DNA of 64,000 nt, from assembly GCA_016710065.1 (NCBI GenBank), contig JADJLP010000010.1, forward strand, positions 62,001-126,000, written 5' to 3'. Position 1 is the stretch's first letter, and each line of letters starts with the position of its first letter. A program made the translations under genes and the position numbers. Under the pieces are notes generated by a model. It worked only from the letters and a program-made list of their open reading frames with translations. It was not told the DNA's origin and made no database searches. This stretch comes from Candidatus Ideonella esbjergensis (GTDB lineage Bacteria > Pseudomonadota > Gammaproteobacteria > Burkholderiales > Burkholderiaceae_C). This document shows, piece by piece, positions 1 to 12,179 of this stretch.

Positions 1-98
1 GCCGCCAAAACCCGGCAATGCCTGTGAGTGATGTCAGCGTTCATGTGGGGTCCAGCCTTTGGGAAACGATCGAGAGGCGTGAGGGAGAATGGCTCACC

Positions 99-683
99 AT
101 GTTCGAGCAGCTTTCCCTGACAGGTTTTTCGCCTGACGCCACCCGGCCCACTGACCGCTTGTTCTTTGCGATCCGGCCCAGTGACGAGGCTTGCGCGCAG
201 ATGGTCAAGCTCACAGCTCACCTGCGCGCCGAACACGGCTTGAAGGGCTCGCCCATCAAGCCCGAGCGCCTGCACAGTACCCTGCACCACCTCGGCGACC
301 ATGTGGGTGTGCCGCGAGCCCTGGTGGACCAGGCCCACGCGGCGGCAGCCAGCCTGGCTGTGCCGGCCTTTGATGTGGCGTTTGACCGCGTGGCCAGCTT
401 CGCCCGGCCGCGCAATCTGCCGCTGGTGCTGCGTGGTGACAAAGGCCTGGTGCCCCTGGTGGCGTTTCAGCAGGCGCTGGGTGCTGCCATGGCCCGCAGC
501 GGTCTGGGTCGCCGGGTGGAAGCGCATTTCACGCCCCACGTCACGCTGCTGTACGACGACATGCAGGTGACAGAGCAGGGTATCGAGCCCATCGTCTGGA
601 CGGTGGATGAGTTGGTGCTGGTGCACAGCCTGCTGGGGCAGACCGTGCACATGACGCTGGCGCGCTGGCCGCTCAAGGCCTGA
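99..683 (+). CDS. thpR: 2'-5' RNA ligase family protein (2H phosphoesterase)
   Basis: A protein of 194 residues with the two HxTx signatures of the 2H phosphoesterase superfamily: H-S-T-L in the first half (ERLHSTLHHLG) and H-V-T-L in the second (HFTPHVTLLY). Family members act on RNA 2',3'-cyclic phosphate or 2'-5' linked ends in the cytoplasm; the in vivo substrate is usually unknown. The frame stays open upstream to position 18. I prefer the ATG at 99 because it gives the usual family length and the extra 27 upstream residues look non-native. It is the first gene of a same-strand run with the next three genes. Confidence 0.82.
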   Translation: MFEQLSLTGFSPDATRPTDRLFFAIRPSDEACAQMVKLTAHLRAEHGLKGSPIKPERLHSTLHHLGDHVGVPRALVDQAHAAAASLAVPAFDVAFDRVASFARPRNLPLVLRGDKGLVPLVAFQQALGAAMARSGLGRRVEAHFTPHVTLLYDDMQVTEQGIEPIVWTVDELVLVHSLLGQTVHMTLARWPLKA

Positions 684-760
684 TGCGGGGCGCCCACGGC
701 CTTCGGCCGGTCGGCGCGATGCAGAATGGCGTGTGGCGTATCAACCAAGTCGGAGTCGCG

Positions 761-976
761 ATGAGAGGTCTGTTGGGCTTGATCGGCCTGTTGTTGGTGC
801 TGCTGATCGTGGGCCTGAACGTCAAACATGCGCTCTCCGGCCGGGTGGCTCAGGGGCTGGCGCCCACAGCGGCGTCTCAGGCCGAGCCCGCGCGCCAACC
901 GGTGGACGCCTACGCCCAAGAGCTGAACAAGGCCATGGCCGCCGCGGCAGCGCGCCAGGCCAGCGCCAGCGAGTGA
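761..976 (+). CDS. Small single-pass membrane protein, unknown function
   Basis: A 71-residue protein. It starts with MRGLLG, followed at once by a strongly hydrophobic stretch (LIGLLLVLLIVGL), then an Ala/Gln-rich tail that should lie in the periplasm. A longer frame begins at 683, directly after the thpR stop, but the ATG at 761 has a purine-rich GGAG 5-9 bases upstream and puts the hydrophobic segment at the N terminus. It ends three bases before the tadA start, so it is probably cotranscribed with tadA. I do not recognise the family. Its size and composition fit a signal-anchor protein. Confidence 0.6.
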   Translation: MRGLLGLIGLLLVLLIVGLNVKHALSGRVAQGLAPTAASQAEPARQPVDAYAQELNKAMAAAAARQASASE

Positions 977-979
977 GCC

Positions 980-1594
980 ATGTCTGACTGGAGCCCCCAG
1001 GACGAGCACGCCATGCGCATCGCGCTGGACCAGGCCCAGAACGCCTGGCTGGTGGGCGAGGTGCCGGTGGGGGCCGTCATCATGCGCGAGGGCCAGGTCA
1101 TCGCCACCGGCTACAACCGCCCCATCACCACGCACGACCCCACGGCGCATGCCGAGATGGTGGCCTTGCGCCACGCCGCGCAGTTGCTGGAGAACTACCG
1201 CCTGCCCGAGTGCGAGCTGTACGTCACTCTGGAACCCTGTGCCATGTGCGCGATGGCGCTGATGCACGCGCGCTTCAAGCGCGTGGTGTTCGCCGCCACC
1301 GACCCCAAGACCGGTGCGGCGGGCTCGGTGATCGACCTGTTCGCGCAAGGCCAACTGAACCACCACACCGAAGTGCAAGGCGGCTTGATGGCCGATGCCT
1401 GTGGCCAGGTCTTGCGAGATTTTTTTGCCGAGCGGCGAGCACAGCAAAAGGCCGAGCGCCTGCTCGCCAACTCTGGCGCCGATGCCAGCCCCGAACCCGT
1501 GGACGACGACGCCATTCCCGCTGGCGAAGCCACCGAGGTTCAGGTGTCGTCTTTGCCGCAAAGCCCCTACTCACCCGACACACCGCAAACATGA
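980..1594 (+). CDS. tadA: tRNA adenosine(34) deaminase TadA
   Basis: A 204-residue cytidine/deoxycytidylate deaminase fold enzyme. The zinc and proton-shuttle signature HAEMVAL and the second zinc motif PCAMC are both present. TadA deaminates A34 to inosine in the tRNA-Arg(ACG) anticodon so that all CGN codons can be read. The catalytic domain fills about the first 150 residues. The last 50 or so form a Gln/Ala/Pro-rich tail beyond the usual end of the E. coli enzyme, a common variation in Burkholderiales. Its stop overlaps the ldcA start (ATGA). Confidence 0.93.
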   Translation: MSDWSPQDEHAMRIALDQAQNAWLVGEVPVGAVIMREGQVIATGYNRPITTHDPTAHAEMVALRHAAQLLENYRLPECELYVTLEPCAMCAMALMHARFKRVVFAATDPKTGAAGSVIDLFAQGQLNHHTEVQGGLMADACGQVLRDFFAERRAQQKAERLLANSGADASPEPVDDDAIPAGEATEVQVSSLPQSPYSPDTPQT

Positions 1595-2490
1595 GCAGCC
1601 CGCGCAACGACATCACACTCTATTCACCCTCTGGCGTGCTTTTGAAGGCCGCTTCGGTGCGGCTGGCCATGCGCCGCCTCAAGGCCATGGGCTTTGAGGT
1701 GACACTTGACGAGGCCGCCCTCACCAAGCACCAGCGTTTCGGTGGTGACGACGAGGTGCGACTGGCGGCCATCCACCGTGTGGCCCAGGCGGCTCCCGCC
1801 ATCGCCATGGCCACACGCGGCGGCTACGGCATCACCCGTTTGATGGATCGCATCGACTGGAAGTTGATGGCCCGCAGCGTGGACCAGGGCACGCGCTGGG
1901 TGGGCTACAGCGACCTCACAGCGCTGCAGATGGGCCTGCTGGCCCACACCGGTGCCAGCAGTTGGTGCGGCCCTATGGCGTCCGATGATTTCGGCCGCAC
2001 CGAACTGGACGAGGTGACGCCCGATTGTTTTGCCGAAGCCATGAGCGGCGAGCTGGAAGCCATAGGCTTTCGCACCGAAACGGGCTTTGATGGTCTGGAT
2101 GCCAAGGGTGTGCTGTGGGGTGGCAACCTCACCGTTCTCACCTCCATGCTTGGCACGGCACATTGGCCCAAGGTGAAGGGCGGCGTGCTGTTCGTGGAGG
2201 ACGTGAACGAGCATCCCTACCGGGTGGAGCGCATGCTGCTGCAACTGCACCAGGCGGGCGTGCTGGACGCCCAGAAGGCGGTGGTATTGGGGGCAATGAG
2301 CGATTGGCGCAAATCGCCCATGGACCGCGGCTACGACATGAAGGCCGCCGTGGCCCATGTGCGCAGCGTCACCCGCACGCCCATCCTCACCGGTTTGCCG
2401 TTCGGCCACGTGCCCACCAAGGTCACCATGCCGCTGGGCCGCAAGGTGCATGTGCTGGTGCAGGCACGCGATGTGCTCATGGGTTGGTGA
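1591..2490 (+). CDS. ldcA: LD-carboxypeptidase (peptidase S66)
   Basis: A 299-residue LD-carboxypeptidase, which removes the terminal D-Ala from murein tetrapeptides during cell-wall recycling in the cytoplasm. The S66 signatures are visible: GGYGITRL near the N-terminal domain end, GYSDLTAL with the nucleophile serine, VEDVNEHPYRVERML with the catalytic glutamate, and LPFGHVPTK with the catalytic histidine. The frame is open much further upstream (to 1210), but that part runs inside tadA. The ATG at 1591 overlaps the tadA stop by four bases and gives the usual family length, so translational coupling is likely. Confidence 0.92.
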   Translation: MSSPRNDITLYSPSGVLLKAASVRLAMRRLKAMGFEVTLDEAALTKHQRFGGDDEVRLAAIHRVAQAAPAIAMATRGGYGITRLMDRIDWKLMARSVDQGTRWVGYSDLTALQMGLLAHTGASSWCGPMASDDFGRTELDEVTPDCFAEAMSGELEAIGFRTETGFDGLDAKGVLWGGNLTVLTSMLGTAHWPKVKGGVLFVEDVNEHPYRVERMLLQLHQAGVLDAQKAVVLGAMSDWRKSPMDRGYDMKAAVAHVRSVTRTPILTGLPFGHVPTKVTMPLGRKVHVLVQARDVLMGW

Positions 2491-2654
2491 GTCGGCTGGT
2501 GAAATCAACGCCGCAGGCCGTTGAGCGGAGAGAGTTTGGAGCGCCGACTCCAGACTTGGACTGAGAAAACCCTAGGGTGGTGGGCCTGGGCCAACGCATA
2601 GAATTTGTCGCACACGCCTTGCCAGGCCCCGGGTACAAGCCAGGGTCGCGGCAG

Positions 2655-2696
2655 GCGGTTTTGTTTTCAACCGCTGGTCGCGCCTATCCGCGCGAC
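2655..2696 (+). promoter_or_regulatory. Two adjacent hairpins in the leader of the peptide transporter operon
   Basis: Two perfect inverted repeats lie side by side in the 231-base gap before the transporter gene: GCGGTT (2655-2660) with AACCGC (2669-2674), and GTCGCGC (2677-2683) with GCGCGAC (2690-2696). A -10-like TAGAAT sits at 2599-2604, which would give a leader of about 110 bases. This looks like a structured 5' leader. I do not recognise a known riboswitch class, and a regulatory role is inferred only from position. Confidence 0.3.
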
Positions 2697-2721
2697 GGCC
2701 AGCGCAGATGGGGGAATTCGC

Positions 2722-4980
2722 ATGCTCGGTGTGTTCGCGGCTGTACGCCGTGCTGCTTGGAGCCGTGCCACGTCACGACGGTTTCTTTGCACGTTGGGGA
2801 CGGTGTCGCTGTTGTCTCTGGCGGCGTGCGACAACAGCCCCAGGGAGGCCGGGGCCACCAAGTCCAACCTGGTCTACTCGGCGATGATGGAAAACACGCC
2901 GCGGCATCTGGACCCCACGGCGTCTTATTGGTCGCCCGACACCTTGGTCACCTACCAGGTGTACGAACCTCCCTATGGCTACCACTACCTGAAGCGGCCC
3001 ATCGAACTGGTGGCCAAATCGGCGGCCGAAGTGGTCAAGCCCAGCTACTACGACAAGTCCGGCCAGCGCTTGGCCGATGACGCGCCAGGTGACCAGGTGG
3101 CTGAGAGCGTCTATGAGGTACCCATCAAAAAAGGTATCTTGTTCCAGCCGCACCCAGCCTTCGCCAAGGATGCTCAGGGCAACTACGTCTACCACCACAT
3201 GAAGCCGGGCGAACTGGGTGAGCGCCGCACGCCCATGGCCTTTGAGCAGACGGGTACCCGCGAGCTGGTGGCCGAGGACTTTGTCTACGCCCTCAAGCGC
3301 CACGCCACCACCCGCATCACCACGCCGATCTTTGGCGTGTTCTCCGAGTACGTGGTGGGATTGAAGGAATACGGCGATCTGATCAAAAAGGAAGACGCCA
3401 AGCTGCGCGAGGGCACCGACCCCGCCAGCCAGGACAAGCCCTTCCTCGATTTCCGCCGCTGGCCGCTGGCCGGCGCCACCGCGCCCGAGAAACACCTGCT
3501 GCGCATCCGCATCCACGGGAAGTACCCGCAATGGAAGTACTGGATGCAGATGACCTTTTTGTCGCCCGTGCCCTGGGAGGCCGATGCCTTCTACGCCCAG
3601 CCGGGGTTGGCCGAGCGAGGCATGACACTGGACCAGTGGCCGGTGGGCACAGGCCCCTTCATGGTGACCGAGTTCGTGAAGGACCGCCGTATCGTGATGA
3701 TGCGCAACCCGAATTACCGGGGCGAACCCTATCCCTGCGAGGGCTCGGCCGACGACAAGGCCCTGGGGCTGCTGGACGACTGCGGCAAACCCACACCTTT
3801 CGTTGATGGCATCGTGGCCACGGTGGAGCGCGAAGCCACCCCTCGGCGCAACAAGTTTCGCGACGGGTTTTTTGACACCGAAGTCTTCGAGCGCACCGAC
3901 ATGGGCAAGGCCTACATGGTCGAGGCCGATGACGACGAGGGTGTGCGCGCCAAGTACATGGAGAGAGGCTTCAACTTCCCTCAATACAACGACGTCAACA
4001 GCTACATCATCGGCTTCAACATGATCGACCCGGTGATCGGCTTCGGCGACACACCCGAGCAGCGCGAGCGCAACCGCAAACTGCGCCAGGCCATCTCCAT
4101 CGCCATCGATTGGGAGGAGTACTCCAAGGTCTTCCCCAAGAAGGCCGGCGAAACTGCCATGAGCCCGCTGCCCCAGGGCATTCCCGGCTCGCGTGAAGGC
4201 TCACCCGAAGGCGTGAACCCCGTCACTCACAAGCTGGTGGACGGAAAGTACGTGCGCCGCTCCATTGAGGATGCACGCAAACTGATGGTGGAGGCCGGCT
4301 ATCCCAATGGACGGGATGTGAGAACAGGCAAGCCACTGGTCATCAATTACGACTTCTACGTGGCGCCCACACCCGAGATCAAGCCTGAGATCGACTGGGT
4401 GGTGCGGCAGTTCTCCAAGCTCGACATTCAGCTGGAAGTGCGGGCCACCGACAACAACCAGTTCCAGGACAAGATGCGCAAAGGCAAGCACCAGGTGTTC
4501 TGGCTGGGCTGGAACGCCGACTACCCCGACGCCGAGAACTTCTTGTTTTTGCTGTATGGACCCAACTCCAAGAGTGTCTCGGATGGCGAGAACACTGCCA
4601 ATTACCAGAACCCCGAGTACGACAAGCTCTTTGCCGAACTCAAGAGCTTGGACGACGGCCCGCAAAAGCAGGCCTTGATCGACAAGATGGTGCGCACGCT
4701 GCAAGTGGATGCCCCCTGGAGCTTTGGTTTTTACCCCTATGCGTCCGCTGCGGTGCAAGGCTGGGTGAAGAACTCCAAGCCCGCCATCCTGATCCGCGAT
4801 TCTGGCCGCTACATGCGCCTGGACCGTGCCAAGCGCGAGGCCGAGTTGGCGGCCTGGAACCACCCCGTGTGGTGGCCTTTGCTGCTGATTGGTGGCGTGC
4901 TGGCGGCGGTGGTGCTCATTGCTCGCAGCAGCCTGCGGCGCCGTGAGCGCACCAACGCGCGTGGCGAAGTGCTAGCCTGA
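2722..4980 (+). CDS. Oligopeptide/dipeptide-type ABC transporter substrate-binding lipoprotein
   Basis: A 752-residue SBP_bac_5 family protein. The start at 2722 gives an Arg-rich N-region, a hydrophobic stretch and a lipobox ending LAAC, with Cys36 as the lipidation site. The body contains family landmarks such as the AEDFVYALKR region, PVGTGPFMVTEF and LRQAISIAIDWEEY. It is larger than typical OppA/DppA (about 500-550 residues). Unusually, it also ends in a membrane helix (about residues 712-735, WWPLLLIGGVLAAVVLIA) followed by an Arg-rich cytoplasmic tail, so the receptor would be tethered at both ends. It is followed by both permeases and the ATPase, so it is the receptor of this importer. 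The ligand is unknown; peptide is the default for the family. Confidence 0.88.
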   Translation: MLGVFAAVRRAAWSRATSRRFLCTLGTVSLLSLAACDNSPREAGATKSNLVYSAMMENTPRHLDPTASYWSPDTLVTYQVYEPPYGYHYLKRPIELVAKSAAEVVKPSYYDKSGQRLADDAPGDQVAESVYEVPIKKGILFQPHPAFAKDAQGNYVYHHMKPGELGERRTPMAFEQTGTRELVAEDFVYALKRHATTRITTPIFGVFSEYVVGLKEYGDLIKKEDAKLREGTDPASQDKPFLDFRRWPLAGATAPEKHLLRIRIHGKYPQWKYWMQMTFLSPVPWEADAFYAQPGLAERGMTLDQWPVGTGPFMVTEFVKDRRIVMMRNPNYRGEPYPCEGSADDKALGLLDDCGKPTPFVDGIVATVEREATPRRNKFRDGFFDTEVFERTDMGKAYMVEADDDEGVRAKYMERGFNFPQYNDVNSYIIGFNMIDPVIGFGDTPEQRERNRKLRQAISIAIDWEEYSKVFPKKAGETAMSPLPQGIPGSREGSPEGVNPVTHKLVDGKYVRRSIEDARKLMVEAGYPNGRDVRTGKPLVINYDFYVAPTPEIKPEIDWVVRQFSKLDIQLEVRATDNNQFQDKMRKGKHQVFWLGWNADYPDAENFLFLLYGPNSKSVSDGENTANYQNPEYDKLFAELKSLDDGPQKQALIDKMVRTLQVDAPWSFGFYPYASAAVQGWVKNSKPAILIRDSGRYMRLDRAKREAELAAWNHPVWWPLLLIGGVLAAVVLIARSSLRRRERTNARGEVLA

Positions 4981-4998
4981 TTTGAAAAGCGAAACACC

Positions 4999-5982
<984 letters not shown>

Positions 5983-5995
5983 GGAGCACACCGCA

Positions 5996-7447
5996 ATGCC
6001 CAAGTTTGTGATGTTGTGGACCGACGTGTCGGTCTGGTTGCTGGTGCTGGCCATGGTGGCCTACGGCTGGACGGTGGTGCGCAAGCCCAACCTGGCGGCC
6101 AACTGGGTCAAGGTCTTTCGCAGCAGCCCGGCGCTGGCTTCGTCGGTGGTGCTGGTGGTTTGCCTGTTGCTCACGCTGGCCGACAGTTTGCACTTCAGGC
6201 CCGCCTTGTCGGCTGCAGCCGGCGCCAAGGCCGATGCCGCCACCACCTACGACACACGGGTCAAGTCGCTGCTGGACGTGTGGATGAAGGCCGTGGTGGA
6301 TTCGCGCGAGGCCACCTACTCGCGGCCCTTGAGCTACGTGAGCTTCACCAAGGAGTCTGGCGAAGTGAACGGCCAGGTTCAGCGCGTGGCGCCCAGGCTC
6401 AAGTTTGGCGGTGCGCACCTGAGCGACCCGGCCTCGCAGTGGGCTGGCGACGTGGCCCTGCGCGCGCTCACCGGCATGGTTGCGGGCGCCGTGGTGGCGC
6501 TGCTGCTGGGCGCGGCATTGGTGGCACTGATCGCGCGGCACGCTCAAGTGGGTGTGCAGGCCATGGCCGGCCAGATCTGGCGCAGTGAAACCCGCACGCC
6601 GTGGCGCGTGGCAGTGCTGACCCTGCTGGTGCTGGGCATGGTGGCCGGCGCCATCATTTCATTGATGGGCCATTACCACGTGTTCGGCACCGACGTCACC
6701 GGCAACGACGTGCTCTACCAGACCCTCAAGAGCATACGCACCGCCTTCGTCATCGGCACCCTGGCCACGCTGGCCACGCTGCCGCTGGCGGTGGTGCTGG
6801 GCATCATGGCCGGCTACTTCAAGGGCTGGGTGGATGAAGCCATCCAGTACCTCTACACCGTGCTCTCGTCCATTCCCAACATCCTGCTCATCACGGCCTG
6901 CGTGCTGATGGTGCAGGTGTTCTTGGACAAGCACCCCGAGCTGTTCGAGACCGGCGTTGAGCGCGCCGACCTGAAGCTTTTTTTGCTCTGCGCCGTGCTG
7001 GGCCTGACCGGCTGGGCTGGCCTGTGCCGGCTGCTGCGTGCCGAAACCATGAAGCTGCGCGAACTTGAGTATGTGCAGGCCGCCAACGCCTTTGGCGTGA
7101 GCCACACCCGCATCATGGTGCGGCACATCTTTCCCAATGTGGCGCACTTGATGCTCATCGTCACGGTGCTCGAATTCTCGGCACTCATCCTGTACGAAGC
7201 CGTGCTGGCCCTGGTGGGCGTGGGTGTTGATCCGTCGATGAACAGCTTCGGCGGCATGATCAATTACGCCCGCAACGAGATGAGCCGTGAACCGGTGGTG
7301 TGGTGGCCCTTCGCCTCGGCCTTCGTGTTCATGGTGACGCTGGTGCTCTCGGCCAATTTGTTTGCAGACGGTGTGCGCGACGCGTTCGACCCCCGCGCCC
7401 GGGCCTTCCGCCCGCGCGTGATCGGTCTGAAGAAGAAGCCGGCCTGA
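5996..7447 (+). CDS. ABC transporter permease, OppC/DppC type with N-terminal extension
   Basis: A 483-residue permease. The start at 5996 has a GAGGAG ribosome-binding site at 5981-5986; the frame is open further upstream only inside the preceding gene. The C-terminal 300 residues are a standard OppC core with the EAA loop (YVQAANAFGVSHTRI). The first 190 or so are an extra module with two or three more membrane helices and a periplasmic segment. This oversize design matches the enlarged binding protein and suggests the two parts coevolved. It pairs with the OppB-type permease upstream. Confidence 0.88.
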   Translation: MPKFVMLWTDVSVWLLVLAMVAYGWTVVRKPNLAANWVKVFRSSPALASSVVLVVCLLLTLADSLHFRPALSAAAGAKADAATTYDTRVKSLLDVWMKAVVDSREATYSRPLSYVSFTKESGEVNGQVQRVAPRLKFGGAHLSDPASQWAGDVALRALTGMVAGAVVALLLGAALVALIARHAQVGVQAMAGQIWRSETRTPWRVAVLTLLVLGMVAGAIISLMGHYHVFGTDVTGNDVLYQTLKSIRTAFVIGTLATLATLPLAVVLGIMAGYFKGWVDEAIQYLYTVLSSIPNILLITACVLMVQVFLDKHPELFETGVERADLKLFLLCAVLGLTGWAGLCRLLRAETMKLRELEYVQAANAFGVSHTRIMVRHIFPNVAHLMLIVTVLEFSALILYEAVLALVGVGVDPSMNSFGGMINYARNEMSREPVVWWPFASAFVFMVTLVLSANLFADGVRDAFDPRARAFRPRVIGLKKKPA

Positions 7448-7470
7448 GGTTGAAACAAGAGCACAAGCAC

Positions 7471-9324
<1,854 letters not shown>

Positions 9325-9528
9325 TGCCAAGCCGCTGCTAGAACGCAACAGTTTTGACCCTGCAAGGGTCATGAAGGGTTTACATCAAGCGGGGCTGCAG
9401 CAACGTTGACTCACAATCAAAAACACATCAGTCCAAGCAGGTTGGTGGCCGCTTCACAAGGTCGGTACACAGCTTGCTATGGGATTGGGTCCATCTTTTA
9501 ACCTTCCTCGTCATCAGGAGTGATGTCC

Positions 9529-12102
9529 ATGTTCCAGAGAACGAAAATTTCCGCCGGCGTTTTGCTCGCCATCGGCAGTGGCCTCTTGCTTGCGGGTCTC
9601 CCCGCCCAAGCCCAACAGACCGAGCGTGTTGAGGTCACCGGTTCGCGCATCAAGCGCGCCGACTCTGAAGGTGCGTTGCCTGTCACCGTCATCAGCCGTG
9701 CCGAGTTGGAAGCCAGCGGTGCGGTGACCGTGGCCGAGCTGGTTCGCAACACCACGTTCTCTACTTCGGGTCAGTTCCGGCCCCAATCCGGCTCATCCGC
9801 ACAATCCTTTGCGGGCGTGAACCTGCGCGGCCTGGGCAGCAACCGCACCCTCGTCCTGATTGACGGCCGCCGTGTCGCCAAGGCGCCCAACGTCGGCGAC
9901 TCTGCCGACATGAACTCCATCCCGATGGCCGCTGTGGAGCGCATCGAAATCCTCACCGACGGTGCTTCGGCCATTTACGGCTCTGACGCCATCGGCGGCG
10001 TGGTGAACGTCATCATGCGCAAGGATTTCGAAGGCGTGCACATCATGTACGGCGTGACCAGTCCGTCAGTCGTGGGCGGTGATCGCGACGAAGCCTCGGT
10101 GCTGATGGGTTTCAACAATGAGAAGGGCCGCGTTGTGGCTGGCGTGTCGCACACCAAGCGCGACATCACCTTCGTCAGGAATGCACCTTGGGGTTACGAG
10201 CAAGGTGCGTCTAGCTACTCGAATGCCATGTACAACGCATTCCCTGACGGTGAAGGCGGCTACCTGTTCGCGCCCAGCGGTACCTCTTTCCTGGGCAATG
10301 CGGGTAGTTGCGATTTCGCCGAGAAGGGCTTCTTTGTGCAGGCCAGCACGGGCCGCTGCCGCTACGACTTCAACCTGGTAGCGGCTGACGAAGCGGCTAC
10401 CTCTGCCGATTCGCTGTTTGCCCGTGGCGAGCTCAAACTGAACAACGACTGGTCGACCTACCTGAACGCTTCGGTGACGCGCAACACCAGCTTTGGCCGC
10501 TACGCGCCGGTGCCTGACTCCATCCTGATTACCCCAGGAAGCGCGTTCGACCTCGCTCACACCAAAACAGTCGCAACAGGCGGCACTTGGACACCCGGCA
10601 ACCCCTATTACCTTGCGCACCGCTTTGCTGCTGCAGGCAACCGCGACACCAGCACCGATGGCAACCTGTACGACGTTTCGTTGGGGCTCCAGGGTTCGGT
10701 CGCAGGATTTGACGTTGACGTCGGCGCTCGCCGGACGATCTCCAAGATTGTTGAAACCGGTCGCGGCTTCATTGTGAAGGGTCTGGCCACCACGGCCATT
10801 AACAACGGTACCTACAACGTTGACAACCCCTTCCTGAACAGCGACACCGTCCTGAAGTCGATCACCCACACCACGGGTCGCGACAGCATTTTTACCAGCA
10901 ATGAGGTGTACGCCAGCGCTAGCAAGGGCTTGTTCAAGATGGATGGCGGCATGGCTACGTTGTACCTGGGCGCTGAAACCCGCACCGAGAACTACGCAGA
11001 CATCTACGACTCTCTGAGCGAAGCCGGTGAAGTTCTGGGCAGCTCGGGCAGTTCGGCAGCGGGCAGTCGCAAGGTGGACGCAGTGACAGCCGAGATGCTG
11101 TTCCCCATCTCCAAGCAGTTGGAAGCCACGGTGGCTGGCCGCCAGGAGCAGTATTCTGACTACGGTGGCGATTTCTCGCCCAAGGCTTCGCTGCGGTATC
11201 GGCCCAGCAAGGAGATCACCCTGCGCGCGTCGGTGGGTCGTGGTTTCCGCGCCCCCAGCCTGCCTGAGCTGAACGGGAAGCCCGCCTACAGCGCTGACAC
11301 CGTGGTGGATCCACGCCATTGCGCGGCGGACGGGGGCTTCACGCCGGCGGAGTGCACCAGCGAAGAGTTCCAGATCAACGGCCTGCACATCTCCAATCCT
11401 GGGCTCAAGTCGGAAAAATCCAAGCAATGGTCGTTTGGTGGTGTATGGGACATCACGCCGGAGTTCAGCATCAAGGCTGACTACTGGAATACCCAGATCA
11501 ACAATGTGATCTCGTCCATCACAGCCCAGGAGATTGTTGACCGTGATAACGGCGACAGCAATTTGGCCATCCCGGCGGGCTTGTCGATCAAGCGTGACCC
11601 TGCCTCGGGTGCCATTCTGCAGGTCGTCAGTGGGACGGCCAACGAAGGCTTGGTGCAGTACAGCGGCATTGACCTGAACGTGCTGTTCCAGCACAAGTTG
11701 GGCGGCTTCGGCAAGTTCCGCCATGAGTTGAACATTGCTCAACGCCTGGAAGCCAAGTCGAACGGTACCGACTTCAATGGCACCTTCGGCGAGCCGAAGA
11801 TGCGCGCCACCTTGTCGAACAACTGGAACCTGAATGCGTTTGACGTGACCTGGAACGTCAACTTCATCGACAAGAACGGCAGCCAGGATGACGGCAACTA
11901 CACCGGCCCGTACACCACCCACGATTTGCAGCTGAACTGGAAGCCGCCGGTCAAGGGCATGAAGCTGACCGTGGGTGTTGTCAACCTGTTCGAGAAGTTC
12001 CCCGAACTGGTGGGCTCACCCTACGACCAGAAGGCTTTCAACTACTACCTCTACGACGCCTACGGCCGCCAGGCCTATGTGCGCTTCGAACAGAAGTTCT
12101 GA
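9529..12102 (+). CDS. TonB-dependent outer-membrane receptor
   Basis: An 857-residue receptor with a signal peptide (cleavage expected after AQA, about residue 28), then VEVTGSRIKRADSEG, the N-terminal signature of the large oligosaccharide/peptide-type receptor group. A plug domain follows (NLRGLGSNRTLVLIDGRR, ASAIYGSDAIGGVVNVIMRK), then a 22-strand barrel ending in a terminal aromatic, YVRFEQKF. Of three possible starts (9520, 9523, 9529), the ATG at 9529 lies eight bases after AGGAG (9516-9520). The ligand is unknown. Its position after a peptide ABC importer and near an exported S9 peptidase suggests a peptide or peptide-containing compound. About 200 bases upstream hold no gene. Confidence 0.93.
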   Translation: MFQRTKISAGVLLAIGSGLLLAGLPAQAQQTERVEVTGSRIKRADSEGALPVTVISRAELEASGAVTVAELVRNTTFSTSGQFRPQSGSSAQSFAGVNLRGLGSNRTLVLIDGRRVAKAPNVGDSADMNSIPMAAVERIEILTDGASAIYGSDAIGGVVNVIMRKDFEGVHIMYGVTSPSVVGGDRDEASVLMGFNNEKGRVVAGVSHTKRDITFVRNAPWGYEQGASSYSNAMYNAFPDGEGGYLFAPSGTSFLGNAGSCDFAEKGFFVQASTGRCRYDFNLVAADEAATSADSLFARGELKLNNDWSTYLNASVTRNTSFGRYAPVPDSILITPGSAFDLAHTKTVATGGTWTPGNPYYLAHRFAAAGNRDTSTDGNLYDVSLGLQGSVAGFDVDVGARRTISKIVETGRGFIVKGLATTAINNGTYNVDNPFLNSDTVLKSITHTTGRDSIFTSNEVYASASKGLFKMDGGMATLYLGAETRTENYADIYDSLSEAGEVLGSSGSSAAGSRKVDAVTAEMLFPISKQLEATVAGRQEQYSDYGGDFSPKASLRYRPSKEITLRASVGRGFRAPSLPELNGKPAYSADTVVDPRHCAADGGFTPAECTSEEFQINGLHISNPGLKSEKSKQWSFGGVWDITPEFSIKADYWNTQINNVISSITAQEIVDRDNGDSNLAIPAGLSIKRDPASGAILQVVSGTANEGLVQYSGIDLNVLFQHKLGGFGKFRHELNIAQRLEAKSNGTDFNGTFGEPKMRATLSNNWNLNAFDVTWNVNFIDKNGSQDDGNYTGPYTTHDLQLNWKPPVKGMKLTVGVVNLFEKFPELVGSPYDQKAFNYYLYDAYGRQAYVRFEQKF

Positions 12103-12133
12103 GCCAGGCTACGCCTGCGTGTTGTGAGATCCA

Positions 12134-12158
12134 AAAGGGGGCTTCGGCCCCCTTTCTT
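12134..12158 (+). terminator. Rho-independent terminator after the TonB receptor
   Basis: A perfect 9-bp stem, AAAGGGGGC / GCCCCCTTT, around a TTCG tetraloop, followed by CTT. It lies 32 bases after the receptor stop and separates it from the downstream hydroxylase gene, though some read-through is possible. Confidence 0.85.
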
Positions 12159-12179
12159 CATGGTTGACCGAGTACGCAC

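Noticed and set aside
9325..9528. Riboswitch or small gene before the TonB receptor
   Set aside because: About 200 bases without a convincing hairpin series, known riboswitch core or open frame with a ribosome-binding site; only promoter-like sequence is expected.
10066..11922. A 618-residue open frame antisense to the TonB receptor
   Set aside because: It covers the third-position shadow of a strong gene in high-GC DNA, has no ribosome-binding site, and its translation is compositionally odd (Gly/Val/Arg/His-rich) with no recognisable motif.
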